Shown here piece after piece: positions 49,708 to 58,903 of a DNA stretch of 64,000 bases. Every line of letters starts with the position of its first letter. Position 1 is the stretch's first letter. The stretch spans positions 372,001 through 436,000 of the forward strand of contig CATOSB010000001.1 in NCBI GenBank assembly GCA_951812305.1, given 5' to 3'. This DNA comes from an uncultured Paracoccaceae bacterium (lineage in GTDB: Bacteria > Pseudomonadota > Alphaproteobacteria > Rhodobacterales > Rhodobacteraceae). The notes under the pieces were generated by a model, which saw only the letters and a program-made list of their open reading frames with translations, made no database searches and was not told where the DNA came from. The position numbers and the translations under genes are program-made.

Positions 49708-50316
49708 ATGAGACGATCAATCGGTCTAACTTTTGCTGCGGCATTTGCGCTTGGGGCTTGTACGACTACGGCAACCAACACGGCGCCACAGCTGGCACCT
49801 GACGGGAAACCCCTGCCCCGGGTTTATCGGATCTCAGTTGGCGAAAAGAACCGTATTCAGTTCAGAATGTTGGATTCTGTGAATGCGCTGCGCAACGCGG
49901 CCGGAGCGGGCAATGTAATATTGAACGCCGCCCTTAATGCGGCCGCAGCGACCCATTCACGCGATATGTCAGTTCAAAACCGGCCTTGGCACTTTGGGTC
50001 TGATGGATCGTCACCAATCGACCGCGTGGCACGGGCGGGATATCCACAGACAATGCTCGGCGAAAACATATCGGAGACCTTTGAAACCGAACTTGAAACG
50101 CTGGCTGCATGGATGGAGGATCCGGCAACACGCACTGTGATCCTCGAAAAGCGCGCGGTCGACATGGGATTTTCATGGCATCAGGAGCCGGGCGGTAAAA
50201 TCTGGTGGACGTTGATCATGGGCGGAGGCGGTGCGCCGCAATATCGCCCGGATACCAACCCAGTGGCGAACACTGCCAATCCAATTCCGGAAATCACGCA
50301 ACCCGCTCAGGGGTAG
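49708..50316 (+). CDS. CAP/SCP-domain lipoprotein
   Basis: This 202-residue protein has a lipoprotein signal (LGAC lipobox near residue 18) and a CAP domain: LDSVNALRNAAGAGNVILNAALNAAAATHSRDM, then GENISETF and a degenerate C-terminal region. It is expected at the outer or inner membrane facing the periplasm. Bacterial CAP proteins are of uncertain function. Its end overlaps the convergent L,D-transpeptidase gene by 10 bp. Confidence 0.88.
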   Translation: MRRSIGLTFAAAFALGACTTTATNTAPQLAPDGKPLPRVYRISVGEKNRIQFRMLDSVNALRNAAGAGNVILNAALNAAAATHSRDMSVQNRPWHFGSDGSSPIDRVARAGYPQTMLGENISETFETELETLAAWMEDPATRTVILEKRAVDMGFSWHQEPGGKIWWTLIMGGGGAPQYRPDTNPVANTANPIPEITQPAQG

Positions 50317-50795
50317 ATATCAATCACCGTGCCGTTGCGGACCATCGCGTAGATCCACTCCATCTCACGATTGGTGACAGCGATGCAGCCCCATGTCCAA
50401 TCTTTAGGGCCAAATAGTTTGCTTTCGCCGTGGATAAAGATGTCGCCTCCGGGTGATTTTCCTGCCGCTCTGGCGGCAGCGATGTCATCGGCATTTGGAT
50501 AAGAGATCCCAATTGACAGGTGAAAGCTGCTTTTCGGATTGCGTCGGTCAATAAGGTACCGGCCCTCGGGTGTTTTTCCATCGCCCTCGAACTGCTTGTG
50601 ACCAGAGGGCGCAAAGCCAAGGTCGATTTCGTATTCCTCCAGCACTTTGTCGTGGTGATAAAGCTTCATCACGCGGGCATCCTTCCAGACGGCAACACGT
50701 GTGACCTCCGGCCCATTATAGGTTTTGAACTTGCTGGAACACCCCGCAAGGCCAGTTATAAGCACCAGCAATAGTATGAACCTGATTGATCGCAT
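50307..50795 (-). CDS. L,D-transpeptidase family lipoprotein
   Basis: This 162-residue protein has a lipoprotein signal (LAGC lipobox near residue 19) and a YkuD/YafK-type domain ending with IHGESKLFGPKDWTWGCIAVTNREM, which holds the catalytic His and Cys. It acts on peptidoglycan in the periplasm. Convergent with the CAP-domain gene. Confidence 0.9.
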   Translation of the reverse strand: MRSIRFILLLVLITGLAGCSSKFKTYNGPEVTRVAVWKDARVMKLYHHDKVLEEYEIDLGFAPSGHKQFEGDGKTPEGRYLIDRRNPKSSFHLSIGISYPNADDIAAARAAGKSPGGDIFIHGESKLFGPKDWTWGCIAVTNREMEWIYAMVRNGTVIDIYP

Positions 50796-50943
50796 TACCC
50801 TGCCCCTGTTGGCGGCAATTTAACCGAACTTTGCCAAAAAAAGAATAAAGCTTGTGTTGCTTTTTTCGGCTTTCCAATTTTGCCTCAATCGAGGCGCGTC
50901 GCAGCAACACTTCGCCTCGATAGCTGCCGGTGGCGGCATTTGA

Positions 50944-51099
50944 TCACTCCGCATGTGCATCTTGCGTCCAATCGACGATCAACCCGTCAAGAAGGTTCAT
51001 CACAGCAAAAGTCGCGACCACAATAATGGGTACGAAAATGCCCAAGTATAGGGGTAAGTTTCTATCACCGACGTACGATTCCCATCGACCTGCCTTCAA
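50944..51099 (-). CDS. Possible single-helix membrane protein
   Basis: A 51-residue frame (TTG start at 51099) encodes one clear membrane helix, LYLGIFVPIIVVATFAVMNLL, and a hydrophilic end. It overlaps the end of the decayed rlmD fragment. No better start or ribosome-binding site is seen, so it may be a real small gene or the end of a larger decayed one. The rest of 50,796-50,943 shows nothing. Confidence 0.4.
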   Translation of the reverse strand: MKAGRWESYVGDRNLPLYLGIFVPIIVVATFAVMNLLDGLIVDWTQDAHAE

Positions 51100-51368
51100 G
51101 CGTCATGATCTGAACGCAGGGAGCAGGCCGATAGGCCAAGCGCTCCGAACCAGTCCGGGAATGCGTCACTGGCATGTCGCAGCGCGTAACCACCGCAGGA
51201 TTTGAAATGGCGACAAGGCGTCGATACGCGATCAGGCGATGGCGCAGGAGTTTTGGGCGGCCGAAATCGGCTGCCGTCCACTTCGCCAGTAGGGATTACT
51301 CCGGGCAATTTTGTGGCTGCATAGATCGCCTTCGGCAATCCTGTCATCGTGATAGCCGAGTCGATCAA
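51096..51368 (-). pseudogene. Fragment of a 23S rRNA uracil-methyltransferase (RlmD-like)
   Basis: The 90-codon frame contains SPDRVSTPCRHFKSCGGYALRHASDAF, which matches the N-terminal Fe-S region of RlmD/TrmA-family RNA methyltransferases in alphaproteobacteria (PCRHF..CGGC.LQHAS). The third Cys is Tyr here, and the whole catalytic domain is absent. A degenerate remnant is the best reading. The functional gene, if any, is outside this window. Confidence 0.6.
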
Positions 51369-51380
51369 ATCTGTAACTGT

Positions 51381-51806
51381 TCACTCGTTGTGGGCAACAG
51401 CTGGGGAAAACGCATAACCTTCCGGGCTTAGAATTGTGCACTCTCGCAATCCGTGGGGTTTGTTTGCCGTCTCTTCCAGAACCACAAAGCCGGCGTTGTT
51501 CGCGGCCTTTTCGGCCTTATCAGGGTCTGAATTGAATAGATAAAACTGAGCACCCACACCACGTGGTGGGTTTTCTGGCACCAATCCAAGGAGTGGATGT
51601 GCGCCATACGTACCGTCTGCGTGGAGTTGGAAGACGGCACCGTCATTTTCGGCAATTGCGAAATCCTCTGACAGCTGATGGACCGCTATATTGAAAACCT
51701 TGCTCAGAAAGTTCGCCAATGCGCGGACATCGGGCGACACCAGATTCACACCAATGCCGCGCAGACTGCGCCCGAATTCCGGAGCGTTTACGGTTTCAAA
51801 GTCCAT
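51381..51806 (-). CDS. VOC (glyoxalase-like) protein
   Basis: This 141-residue protein fits the VOC superfamily: GIGVNLVSPDVRALANFLSKVF and two beta-alpha-beta units, with GVGAQFYLFNSDPDKAEKAANNAGF in the second half. Metal ligands are not obvious, so catalytic function is unsure. It ends 12 bp before the rlmD fragment and starts 4 bp after the ABC exporter stop, so it is likely in that operon. Confidence 0.8.
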   Translation of the reverse strand: MDFETVNAPEFGRSLRGIGVNLVSPDVRALANFLSKVFNIAVHQLSEDFAIAENDGAVFQLHADGTYGAHPLLGLVPENPPRGVGAQFYLFNSDPDKAEKAANNAGFVVLEETANKPHGLRECTILSPEGYAFSPAVAHNE

Positions 51807-51810
51807 ATCG

Positions 51811-53655
51811 TTACTCCGCAGCTTCTTTCAATCCGATAAACCCGCCAGATTGCCGGTTCCAGTATTGGGCGTACAATCCGTTTTGCGCCATAAGATCAGC
51901 ATGACTTCCTTCTTCCACGATACGGCCCTGATCCAGCACGATTATGCGATCCATGCGGGCGATCGTCGAAAGTCGATGGGCAATGGCAATAACTGTCTTG
52001 CCTTCCATGACATCTACCAACGCGTCTTGAATTTCGGCTTCAACCTCTGAATCCAGCGCGCTCGTCGCCTCGTCCAGAACCAAAATCGGCGCGTCTTTTA
52101 GGATGGCCCGGGCGAGAGCAATGCGTTGGCGCTGCCCACCGGAAAGTTTTACACCACGCTCTCCCAGATAGGCATCCAAGCCCTCCCGACCGCGAAAGTC
52201 GCGAAGATCGGCAATGAATTCGTCCGCGCGCGCCTGACTCGCCGCGCTGAGCAATTCCCCTTCTGTAGCGTCGGGGCGCCCATATAAAATATTGTCGCGG
52301 GCAGAGCGGTTAAACATCGCGGTTTCCTGCGTGACCATGCCGATATTCTGACGCAGGCTTTCCTGGGTAACCTGGCTTATGTCGGTGTTGCCAATGCGAA
52401 TTGCGCCATTTTCTGGATCATATAACCGCAGCAACAGAGCGACGAGCGTCGATTTTCCCGCGCCTGAGGCGCCAACAATTCCCAATTTTTCCCCAGCCAT
52501 TACATGCAAAGATACACTGTCCACGCCACCGAATTCGCGGCCATAGGCAAAACTAACATCATCGAATTGTACGCTGGGATCATCATTTAGCGATGTGGCA
52601 CCGTCAACGTCGATTAATCCATGCGGCGGCGCAAGTGTCTTCATGCCATCCTCGACCTCGCCGATATTGCCGTAAATGCCCATTAGCGTCCAAGAGATCC
52701 AGCGCGTCATTTGGGCGAGACGGATAGAGATTGCGCCGGTCGTCGTAAGCTCGCCGACAGTAGCTGTTCCCTGAGTTACGAAATAGAACGAAATTGAAAC
52801 TAACAAGGCCGGAAGTATACCGGCGATGAACGTAAGACCAAATCGGAACATCGCGGCCATGCTGCCCCATTTGATCGCCTTGATACGGAACTCGCCCATC
52901 GCACCGATGGCTTCCTGATCCTCATGATCGGAAGAGGCGAACAGCTTTACCGTTTTGATATTCGTCACCGTATCGACGATCTGACCGGTCACCATTGCAC
53001 GTGCAGCGGCGCGCGCGGCTGACAGGTGACGGATGCGGGGAAGGAATACCCGCAGAAACAGGATGTAAAAGCCAACCCAAACGATCATTACAGCGGCAAG
53101 AATGGGATTGATCGCACCGACAATCAGGACGGTACCGATGACGGACGCAAGCGCGACCGACAACGCGTTCATCGTCTCGATCACGACATCGACCAGCGCG
53201 CGCGTCGTTTGCATCTGTTTCTGCGCGATGCGACCGGCGAAGTCGTTGTCGAAAAAAGTGACATCCTGGCCAAGCGTGTGGCGATGTATTCGGGACAATA
53301 CCAGCTTGAATAGGCTTGGGCCGACGACGACAGATTGAAATACTGATGCAAGGCCAAAACTAACAGGCCGGACAATCAACAATAACGCGAACCAGGCCAA
53401 GACCAAGGGCCAATGAGCTGACCAGAATGCCACGCCGATGCCGCCCGCGCCGATCGCGGCGTCGGCGAGCCAGCCCAACAGAAGCATAACCGCAACCTCG
53501 GACAAACCGACAGCGGCATAGGCCAGCGAACCACTTGTGATCACAAGGCCGGTTCCCGCAAGACACCAGCGCATGAATGCGACTAGACTGCGGGGTGGTG
53601 GTCCCTCTGCCGCGGCGTCATGACCAATCAGATCGGCGAACCAGTTCAACATCAC
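51811..53655 (-). CDS. ABC exporter, fused permease-ATPase (second of pair)
   Basis: This 614-residue protein has an N-terminal six-helix exporter domain and a C-terminal ATPase: Walker A GASGAGKST near 411-419, signature LSGGQRQR near 515-522 and Walker B ILVLDEATSALD near 538. It overlaps the partner gene by 4 bp; the two proteins probably form a heterodimer in the inner membrane. Substrate unknown; lipids or drugs are usual for the family. Confidence 0.9.
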   Translation of the reverse strand: MMLNWFADLIGHDAAAEGPPPRSLVAFMRWCLAGTGLVITSGSLAYAAVGLSEVAVMLLLGWLADAAIGAGGIGVAFWSAHWPLVLAWFALLLIVRPVSFGLASVFQSVVVGPSLFKLVLSRIHRHTLGQDVTFFDNDFAGRIAQKQMQTTRALVDVVIETMNALSVALASVIGTVLIVGAINPILAAVMIVWVGFYILFLRVFLPRIRHLSAARAAARAMVTGQIVDTVTNIKTVKLFASSDHEDQEAIGAMGEFRIKAIKWGSMAAMFRFGLTFIAGILPALLVSISFYFVTQGTATVGELTTTGAISIRLAQMTRWISWTLMGIYGNIGEVEDGMKTLAPPHGLIDVDGATSLNDDPSVQFDDVSFAYGREFGGVDSVSLHVMAGEKLGIVGASGAGKSTLVALLLRLYDPENGAIRIGNTDISQVTQESLRQNIGMVTQETAMFNRSARDNILYGRPDATEGELLSAASQARADEFIADLRDFRGREGLDAYLGERGVKLSGGQRQRIALARAILKDAPILVLDEATSALDSEVEAEIQDALVDVMEGKTVIAIAHRLSTIARMDRIIVLDQGRIVEEGSHADLMAQNGLYAQYWNRQSGGFIGLKEAAE

Positions 53656-55496
53656 TCTGCTGCCTCTTCTATACCGATAAATCCACCAGACTGCCGGTTC
53701 CAGAAGCTTGCGTATAACCCGTCATATGCAAGCAACTCCTGATGCGTGCCATCTTCGACCACGCGGCCATTATCAAGCACGACGATACGGTCAAGACGTG
53801 CGATTGTCGAAAGCCTGTGCGCGATTGCGATCACAGTCTTTCCGGCCATCATGCCGTAAAGCGTATCTTGAATGGCGGCCTCAACTTCGGAATCGAGTGC
53901 GCTCGTGGCCTCATCAAGGACCAGGATTGGCGCATCCTTCAAGATCACGCGGGCAAGGGCGACCCGCTGACGCTGGCCCCCAGACAATTTCACCCCACGT
54001 TCGCCAACTTGGGCATCATAGCCACTGCGTCCACCCGGATCTTCCAGATCAAGGATGAATTCATGTGCTTCTGCCTTTTGGGCGGCGGTCGCAACTTCAT
54101 TTTCGGTCGCGTCGGGGCGGCCGTAAAGGATGTTGTCGCGAACGGATCGATGAAGAAGCGATGAATCCTGTTGAACCATCGCGATGGCTGAACGCAAGCT
54201 ATCCTGAGTAACCGACGTAATGTCTTGCCCGTCGATTTCGATGGCACCGTTTTCCGGGTCGTAAAATCGCAACAGCAACTTGACGAGCGTTGATTTGCCT
54301 GCGCCGGACCTGCCAACGAGACCAATCTTTTCACCGGGTTTGATGGACAGAGATACAGTGTCTAATCCGCCCGATCTGCGCCCGTAGTGGTGGGAGAGGT
54401 TTCTTAACTCAATTCCGCCCCGATCCACAGACAGCGGTTTTGCATTCGGCGCATCCACCAGTGCAATTGGTTGTGCAATCGTTTCCATACCTTCCGCAAC
54501 GATGCCCAGTGCGCGGAACAAATCAGAAATCGCCCACATGATCCATCCGGTCATGGCATTCAGACGAAGGGTCAATGCCGCAGCCGCAGCAACGGCGCCG
54601 ACGCTGGCCGTGCCGCCAGCCCACAAGGCAACAGCCCATCCGATGACGCCAACGATCAGCAGGCCGTTCAACGTGACCAGAAAGATATCCATCGTCGTAT
54701 AGATTCGCATTTCTGCGCCAAACGTTTTGCGCGTTTCTTCGACCGCCTCCAACGCATATTCCATCTCGCGATCATGGTGCGCGAACATCTTGACGGAATG
54801 GATGTTGGTATAGCTGTCAACGATGCGGCCGGTGACCTTGCTGCGTGCGTCAGCAGACGCCTTGGAAGCGGGCCCAACGCGCCGCATCGTCCAACGCAGG
54901 AGAAGTAGGTAAAGACCAAGCCATCCGATCAGAGGCACGACGAGCCTTGGATCAGCTTCTGAGAGCATGATGGCCGCGCCAATGACATAGGCAATCGCAT
55001 AGGTCACGGCATCGAAGATCTGAAACGTCGCGTCGCCGGCAGACCCCGGCGTTTGCACGATCCTGTTGGCGATGCGGCCAGCGAAGTCATTTTCGAACCA
55101 GCCGACCGATTGCCTGAGAACCTGCCGATGCGCCAGCCAGCGGATACGCGCGCCTAGATTCGGCAAAATCGCGTTGTTTAGTAATCCGACGTCGAGTACT
55201 TGCAGAAGTGGTCGAATGATCAGAATGAACAGGCCGACCAGGATGATCTCCGTACCGTATTGCGACCAGAATTCAGCTGGTTCGATTGTTCCAAGCAGGT
55301 CGACGACGCGGCCCATATACCAGATCAAGCCAATCTCGACCGCCGCCACAATAATCGACATCAGTACCGTGAATACGAATATTCGTTTGAACGGTCGCGC
55401 ATAGGCCCAAAGGAACGGAAGGATGCGCGACGGCGGCGCATCGGTGTCTGGATGCGGCGAATAGGGGTCAACGAGGTTTTCAAAAAGGCGGTACAT
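53652..55496 (-). CDS. ABC exporter, fused permease-ATPase (first of pair)
   Basis: The 614-residue protein has the same layout as its neighbour: six membrane helices, Walker A GRSGAGKST, LSGGQRQR and ILVLDEATSALD. The start at 55496 is chosen where the family N-terminus begins (MYRLFENLVDPY); the frame continues to 55661 without conserved sequence. Both exporter proteins end in similar QSGGFIG(L/I)EEAAE-like tails, which shows a tandem duplication. Confidence 0.9.
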   Translation of the reverse strand: MYRLFENLVDPYSPHPDTDAPPSRILPFLWAYARPFKRIFVFTVLMSIIVAAVEIGLIWYMGRVVDLLGTIEPAEFWSQYGTEIILVGLFILIIRPLLQVLDVGLLNNAILPNLGARIRWLAHRQVLRQSVGWFENDFAGRIANRIVQTPGSAGDATFQIFDAVTYAIAYVIGAAIMLSEADPRLVVPLIGWLGLYLLLLRWTMRRVGPASKASADARSKVTGRIVDSYTNIHSVKMFAHHDREMEYALEAVEETRKTFGAEMRIYTTMDIFLVTLNGLLIVGVIGWAVALWAGGTASVGAVAAAAALTLRLNAMTGWIMWAISDLFRALGIVAEGMETIAQPIALVDAPNAKPLSVDRGGIELRNLSHHYGRRSGGLDTVSLSIKPGEKIGLVGRSGAGKSTLVKLLLRFYDPENGAIEIDGQDITSVTQDSLRSAIAMVQQDSSLLHRSVRDNILYGRPDATENEVATAAQKAEAHEFILDLEDPGGRSGYDAQVGERGVKLSGGQRQRVALARVILKDAPILVLDEATSALDSEVEAAIQDTLYGMMAGKTVIAIAHRLSTIARLDRIVVLDNGRVVEDGTHQELLAYDGLYASFWNRQSGGFIGIEEAAE

Positions 55497-55675
55497 GACG
55501 AAGCTCTTACAAAGATTGGCAAATGCGGTCGTGGGCGGCGAAATGGTCGACCCCACGCAGACGGGACCAGACCTTAGATCAGGCTGAGTAGGTTCCCGTA
55601 CTTCATTTGCGCCTCCGTCATTTGACGATGTCTTTTTACGACGCCGATTTGGAATTGTCACGAGGGTGGCGCGAA

Positions 55676-56815
55676 TTATCCGGCCAGAAGCTGCGCCTTG
55701 GTCAAAGTAAAGTCGGACGAAACCCAGCGCGCCTCGAGTTCGCGAAGCCTGATGCCGAGTTCGGGCCCCGACAATTCGGGCAATTCCGCCGCTTTGATGG
55801 GGAAAACCGAATTCGCGCCGCGATGGATTTCGTCGTGCAAGTTTTGTGGCAATTCCTGACCCAACATTGCGAAGCGGATCGTCGCTGCGTCGGTCGCCAC
55901 CGAAGTACCAAATTTATAGGCAAGCGCGGCTTTAGGCACGTCTTCCTCCAACGCCTTTCGGATTTGCGAAAGTTGCTTCGCCTGCGCCTTTGACAAGCGC
56001 AGTCTTTCCGAAACGTCTACACCGCCCAGCGCGGCAAGACGGCGAATTGGGTTTGGTTTACCGGTTTCCAAATGTACAACTGGCGCGAGTGGCGCGGTGT
56101 CGGCGCCGGGTAGAACCGCCGAAAGCACTCCGGATTGGGACATGGCGCCGACGGCGGGTGCTGGGTCCGGCGCGGACAGGAGTTTCAAAATCTCCGCACC
56201 AATCCTCTCGGCTGATATAGACTCTAATCCAGCAATATTTGTGGTACATGCAGCCAACCCGTCCTGATCTGGGCCACGAGTGGGATCGCCATACCAAGCA
56301 TAGAAACGAAAGAAGCGAAGGATTCGGAGATAGTCTTCTTGGATCCGCGCATTTGCGTCGCCGATGAATCTGACCCGGCGGGATTCCAAGTCCTCAATGC
56401 CGTTCAGTGGATCATAAATCTGGCCCTTCCGGTCGGCGTAAAGCGCGTTCATGGTGAAATCGCGCCGTGCAGCATCTTGAGCTATGTCAGTGCCATATTC
56501 TACAACGGCGCGACGGCCATCTGTTGTAACATCGCGCCGAAATGTCGTCACTTCGTGCGCGATGCCGTCACTGACAACGGTGATTGTCCCGTGATCATAC
56601 CCGGTCGGGATTGCGCGCAGCCCTTCGGCCACGGCGGCGGAGATCACCGCGTCGGGCGTCACGCCAGTTGCAATGTCGATGTCACCAACCGGCTGACCAA
56701 GCAAAGCATTGCGAACACAGCCACCGACGAAGAAGCTTTCCAGTCCTGTTTGGTCCAGCGCATCGAACACACGCTGCGTCGCGGGATTTGAAATCCAATC
56801 GCCTTCCACTTTCAT
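55676..56815 (-). CDS. cca: CCA tRNA nucleotidyltransferase / poly(A) polymerase family
   Basis: This 379-residue enzyme adds or repairs the CCA end of tRNAs. FFVGGCVRNALLGQPVGDIDIATG near residues 25-48 holds the nucleotidyltransferase Asp pair; the RRDFTMNALYAD motif follows. The ATG at 56815 overlaps the stop of the Nudix gene by 4 bp, which fixes the start. Length is normal for the alphaproteobacterial form. Confidence 0.94.
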   Translation of the reverse strand: MKVEGDWISNPATQRVFDALDQTGLESFFVGGCVRNALLGQPVGDIDIATGVTPDAVISAAVAEGLRAIPTGYDHGTITVVSDGIAHEVTTFRRDVTTDGRRAVVEYGTDIAQDAARRDFTMNALYADRKGQIYDPLNGIEDLESRRVRFIGDANARIQEDYLRILRFFRFYAWYGDPTRGPDQDGLAACTTNIAGLESISAERIGAEILKLLSAPDPAPAVGAMSQSGVLSAVLPGADTAPLAPVVHLETGKPNPIRRLAALGGVDVSERLRLSKAQAKQLSQIRKALEEDVPKAALAYKFGTSVATDAATIRFAMLGQELPQNLHDEIHRGANSVFPIKAAELPELSGPELGIRLRELEARWVSSDFTLTKAQLLAG

Positions 56816-57393
56816 GTCGTTTCCACAACGTCGGCCAACCGCCGCAAGATTCGCGCCGTGGCGCCCCAGATGTAATAGGGTCCATAAGGGATGGTATAAT
56901 AGTACCGAGGGCGCCCCTGCCAAATTCGCGATTCGATCGCGTAGTTTTCCGACCGCATGACGTGATGGAAAGGAGCGGTGAAGACCTCATCCACTTCTCC
57001 GGGTTCCGGTCGCGCCGCAAACGACTCCTTGACCACCGCAAGAACCGGAGTAACCCGAAAGGATGTGACCGTTTCGTGGTAGGGCAACTGCCCGATGACA
57101 TCTACATTCGATGGTTCAAGCCCGATTTCCTCACGGGCTTCGCGCAGCGCGGCGGCTTCGGCCGTATCGTCGCCTTCATCGACTTTCCCGCCGGGAAAGG
57201 CCACCTGCCCTGGGTGATGCTTCAGAACCGACGAGCGTTTTGTAAGCACAATGTGCAATCCGCCCCTGATTGCCTGCACGGGTACCAGCACCGCCGCCGG
57301 TCGCAATTTGCGGTTTGCGGGAAGTTCAACATCGGGGTTGAGGTCGAAATCCGAAGATGGCGCAAGATCGGACGCCATCGCAATTCGCAACAT
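56812..57393 (-). CDS. Nudix hydrolase, CoA pyrophosphatase-like
   Basis: The Nudix box GGKVDEGDDTAEAAALREAREEIGL is complete, and the preceding HHPGQVAFPGG segment is the mark of the NudL/CoA diphosphatase group (LLTxRxxxLxxHxGQVAFPGG). It would hydrolyse CoA and derivatives. The start at 57393 (193 residues) avoids overlap with hslO; the frame itself extends to 57459. It is coupled to cca by a 4-bp overlap. Confidence 0.85.
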   Translation of the reverse strand: MLRIAMASDLAPSSDFDLNPDVELPANRKLRPAAVLVPVQAIRGGLHIVLTKRSSVLKHHPGQVAFPGGKVDEGDDTAEAAALREAREEIGLEPSNVDVIGQLPYHETVTSFRVTPVLAVVKESFAARPEPGEVDEVFTAPFHHVMRSENYAIESRIWQGRPRYYYTIPYGPYYIWGATARILRRLADVVETT

Positions 57394-57403
57394 TGTAGTT
57401 GGG

Positions 57404-58384
57404 TCAGGCACCGGCGGGCTGCCCAAGATCGGCGGGATCAAGTTCGTAATGCGCGCCACAGAACTGGCAGTCAGCGGTGATAATCCCGGCCTCGGTCGTC
57501 ATCTCGGTAATATCATCTTCGGACACGGCGGAAAGAGAGCGTTCAACTCGATCCAAGGAACAGGTACACCCAAATTTTGCCGGCATAGGGTCGAAAACGC
57601 GCGGGCGTTCTTCGTGATACAACCGGTAAAGCAGGTTGGTCATACCGACGTAGGGGCCGACAAGTTCCAGCTCTTCAACAGAATCCAGCAGGATATTTGC
57701 GCGCGTCCAGTTTTCTTCATCGTCATCCGCCAGCAAATCACCGGCGCTCAACAGACCATCATCGCTGAGCACCTCGATAAACTCGGGCGATGCTTTTGGC
57801 ATGTGCTGCAACATGATCCCTCCGGCACGCCAGCTTTTCGCACCACCCGGCTGTTGGGACTGGCCGAAGGCAAGGGAAAATCGCGTCGGCAGTTGCTCGG
57901 ATTGAGCAAAATAGGTTTCGGCGCAATCTGAAAGGGATATTCCCGCCAATGGGGTAATGCCCTGGTAGGGCGTCATCCCTTTGCCCTGATCAATGAGAAT
58001 GCCGAAAATGCCCCCGCCAAACTGGGCGAACGCCGGGGACGCACCCTCAAGCAAGTCCGCGTCATAGTGGGCATATGCTCGGATGCGCGCAGGTTTGCCT
58101 TCCTTGGTTGGGCCATAGAAGTCAGTGGCGATCATACGCACCGGTCCGCCGTCGCCGCGAATTTGCAGTGACAGTTTCCAGCGCAATTTGATAGTTTGCC
58201 CTATTAGCGCGGTCAGCAGCACTGCCTCTGCCACCAAAGCTTCGATCGCCGGCGGATAGTCATGTTGCGCGAGAATCCGGTCGAGCACCCCATCCAGCCG
58301 GGCCACGCGCCCGCGAATGTCGGAGCGATCAAGCTGAAACGGCAGGATGGTATCGTCCCATTTGCTATCGGTCGAGTTGATCAT
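57404..58384 (-). CDS. hslO: Redox-regulated chaperone Hsp33
   Basis: This 326-residue protein is the cytosolic holdase activated by oxidation. The C-terminal zinc switch is present as CTCS about 30 residues before CQFC. The N-terminal fold (DDTILPFQLDRSDIRGRVARL) is typical. ATG 58384 has GAAGG 8 bp upstream; ATG 58414 is possible. It ends 10 bp before the Nudix gene. Confidence 0.94.
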   Translation of the reverse strand: MINSTDSKWDDTILPFQLDRSDIRGRVARLDGVLDRILAQHDYPPAIEALVAEAVLLTALIGQTIKLRWKLSLQIRGDGGPVRMIATDFYGPTKEGKPARIRAYAHYDADLLEGASPAFAQFGGGIFGILIDQGKGMTPYQGITPLAGISLSDCAETYFAQSEQLPTRFSLAFGQSQQPGGAKSWRAGGIMLQHMPKASPEFIEVLSDDGLLSAGDLLADDDEENWTRANILLDSVEELELVGPYVGMTNLLYRLYHEERPRVFDPMPAKFGCTCSLDRVERSLSAVSEDDITEMTTEAGIITADCQFCGAHYELDPADLGQPAGA

Positions 58385-58456
58385 GTCGGCAACCTTCGGG
58401 GTTTTCGTTGGCATACTCGGTCCATATAGGTGGAGCAAGCATGGTGGAGAAGGTGT

Positions 58457-58903
58457 GTGATCCGAAGATATGGAGAGCCGGTAAAGTCCGGCATCAGGTT
58501 TCAGCGAAGGCCGGGTGTCTATGCCATGATCCGGCGCAAGGGCGATTTGCTTTTGACCTATCAGGATGATCCGCATTTTGAGTTTCAGTTGCCTGGCGGC
58601 GGGATAGATCCAGGCGAGTCACCGCTGGTGGCGTTGCACCGAGAGGTCATGGAGGAAACCGGCTGGCGGATCAAAATCGAACGACGGCTTGGGGCGTTTC
58701 GGCGGTTCACCTTTATGCCGGAATATGACCTCTGGGCTGAAAAAGTGTGCCAGATTTTTCTGGCGAGCCCGGTGCGCCCACACGGCCCCCCAGTTGAAGC
58801 TGATCACACAGCCGTATGGGCAACGACACAAGAGGCGGAGAAGTTGGTTGAGAATGAAGGCGACGCCGCGTTCATTCGTCGCTTTGCCCATCTTGCCGGT
58901 TGA
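58457..58903 (+). CDS. Nudix hydrolase
   Basis: This protein of about 148 residues (GTG 58457; GTG 58430 possible) has a full Nudix box, GGGIDPGESPLVALHREVMEETGW. The substrate is unknown. It is divergent from hslO and its 3' end overlaps the convergent phosphatase gene by 32 bp, an arrangement that may give antisense effects. Confidence 0.85.
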   Translation: MIRRYGEPVKSGIRFQRRPGVYAMIRRKGDLLLTYQDDPHFEFQLPGGGIDPGESPLVALHREVMEETGWRIKIERRLGAFRRFTFMPEYDLWAEKVCQIFLASPVRPHGPPVEADHTAVWATTQEAEKLVENEGDAAFIRRFAHLAG

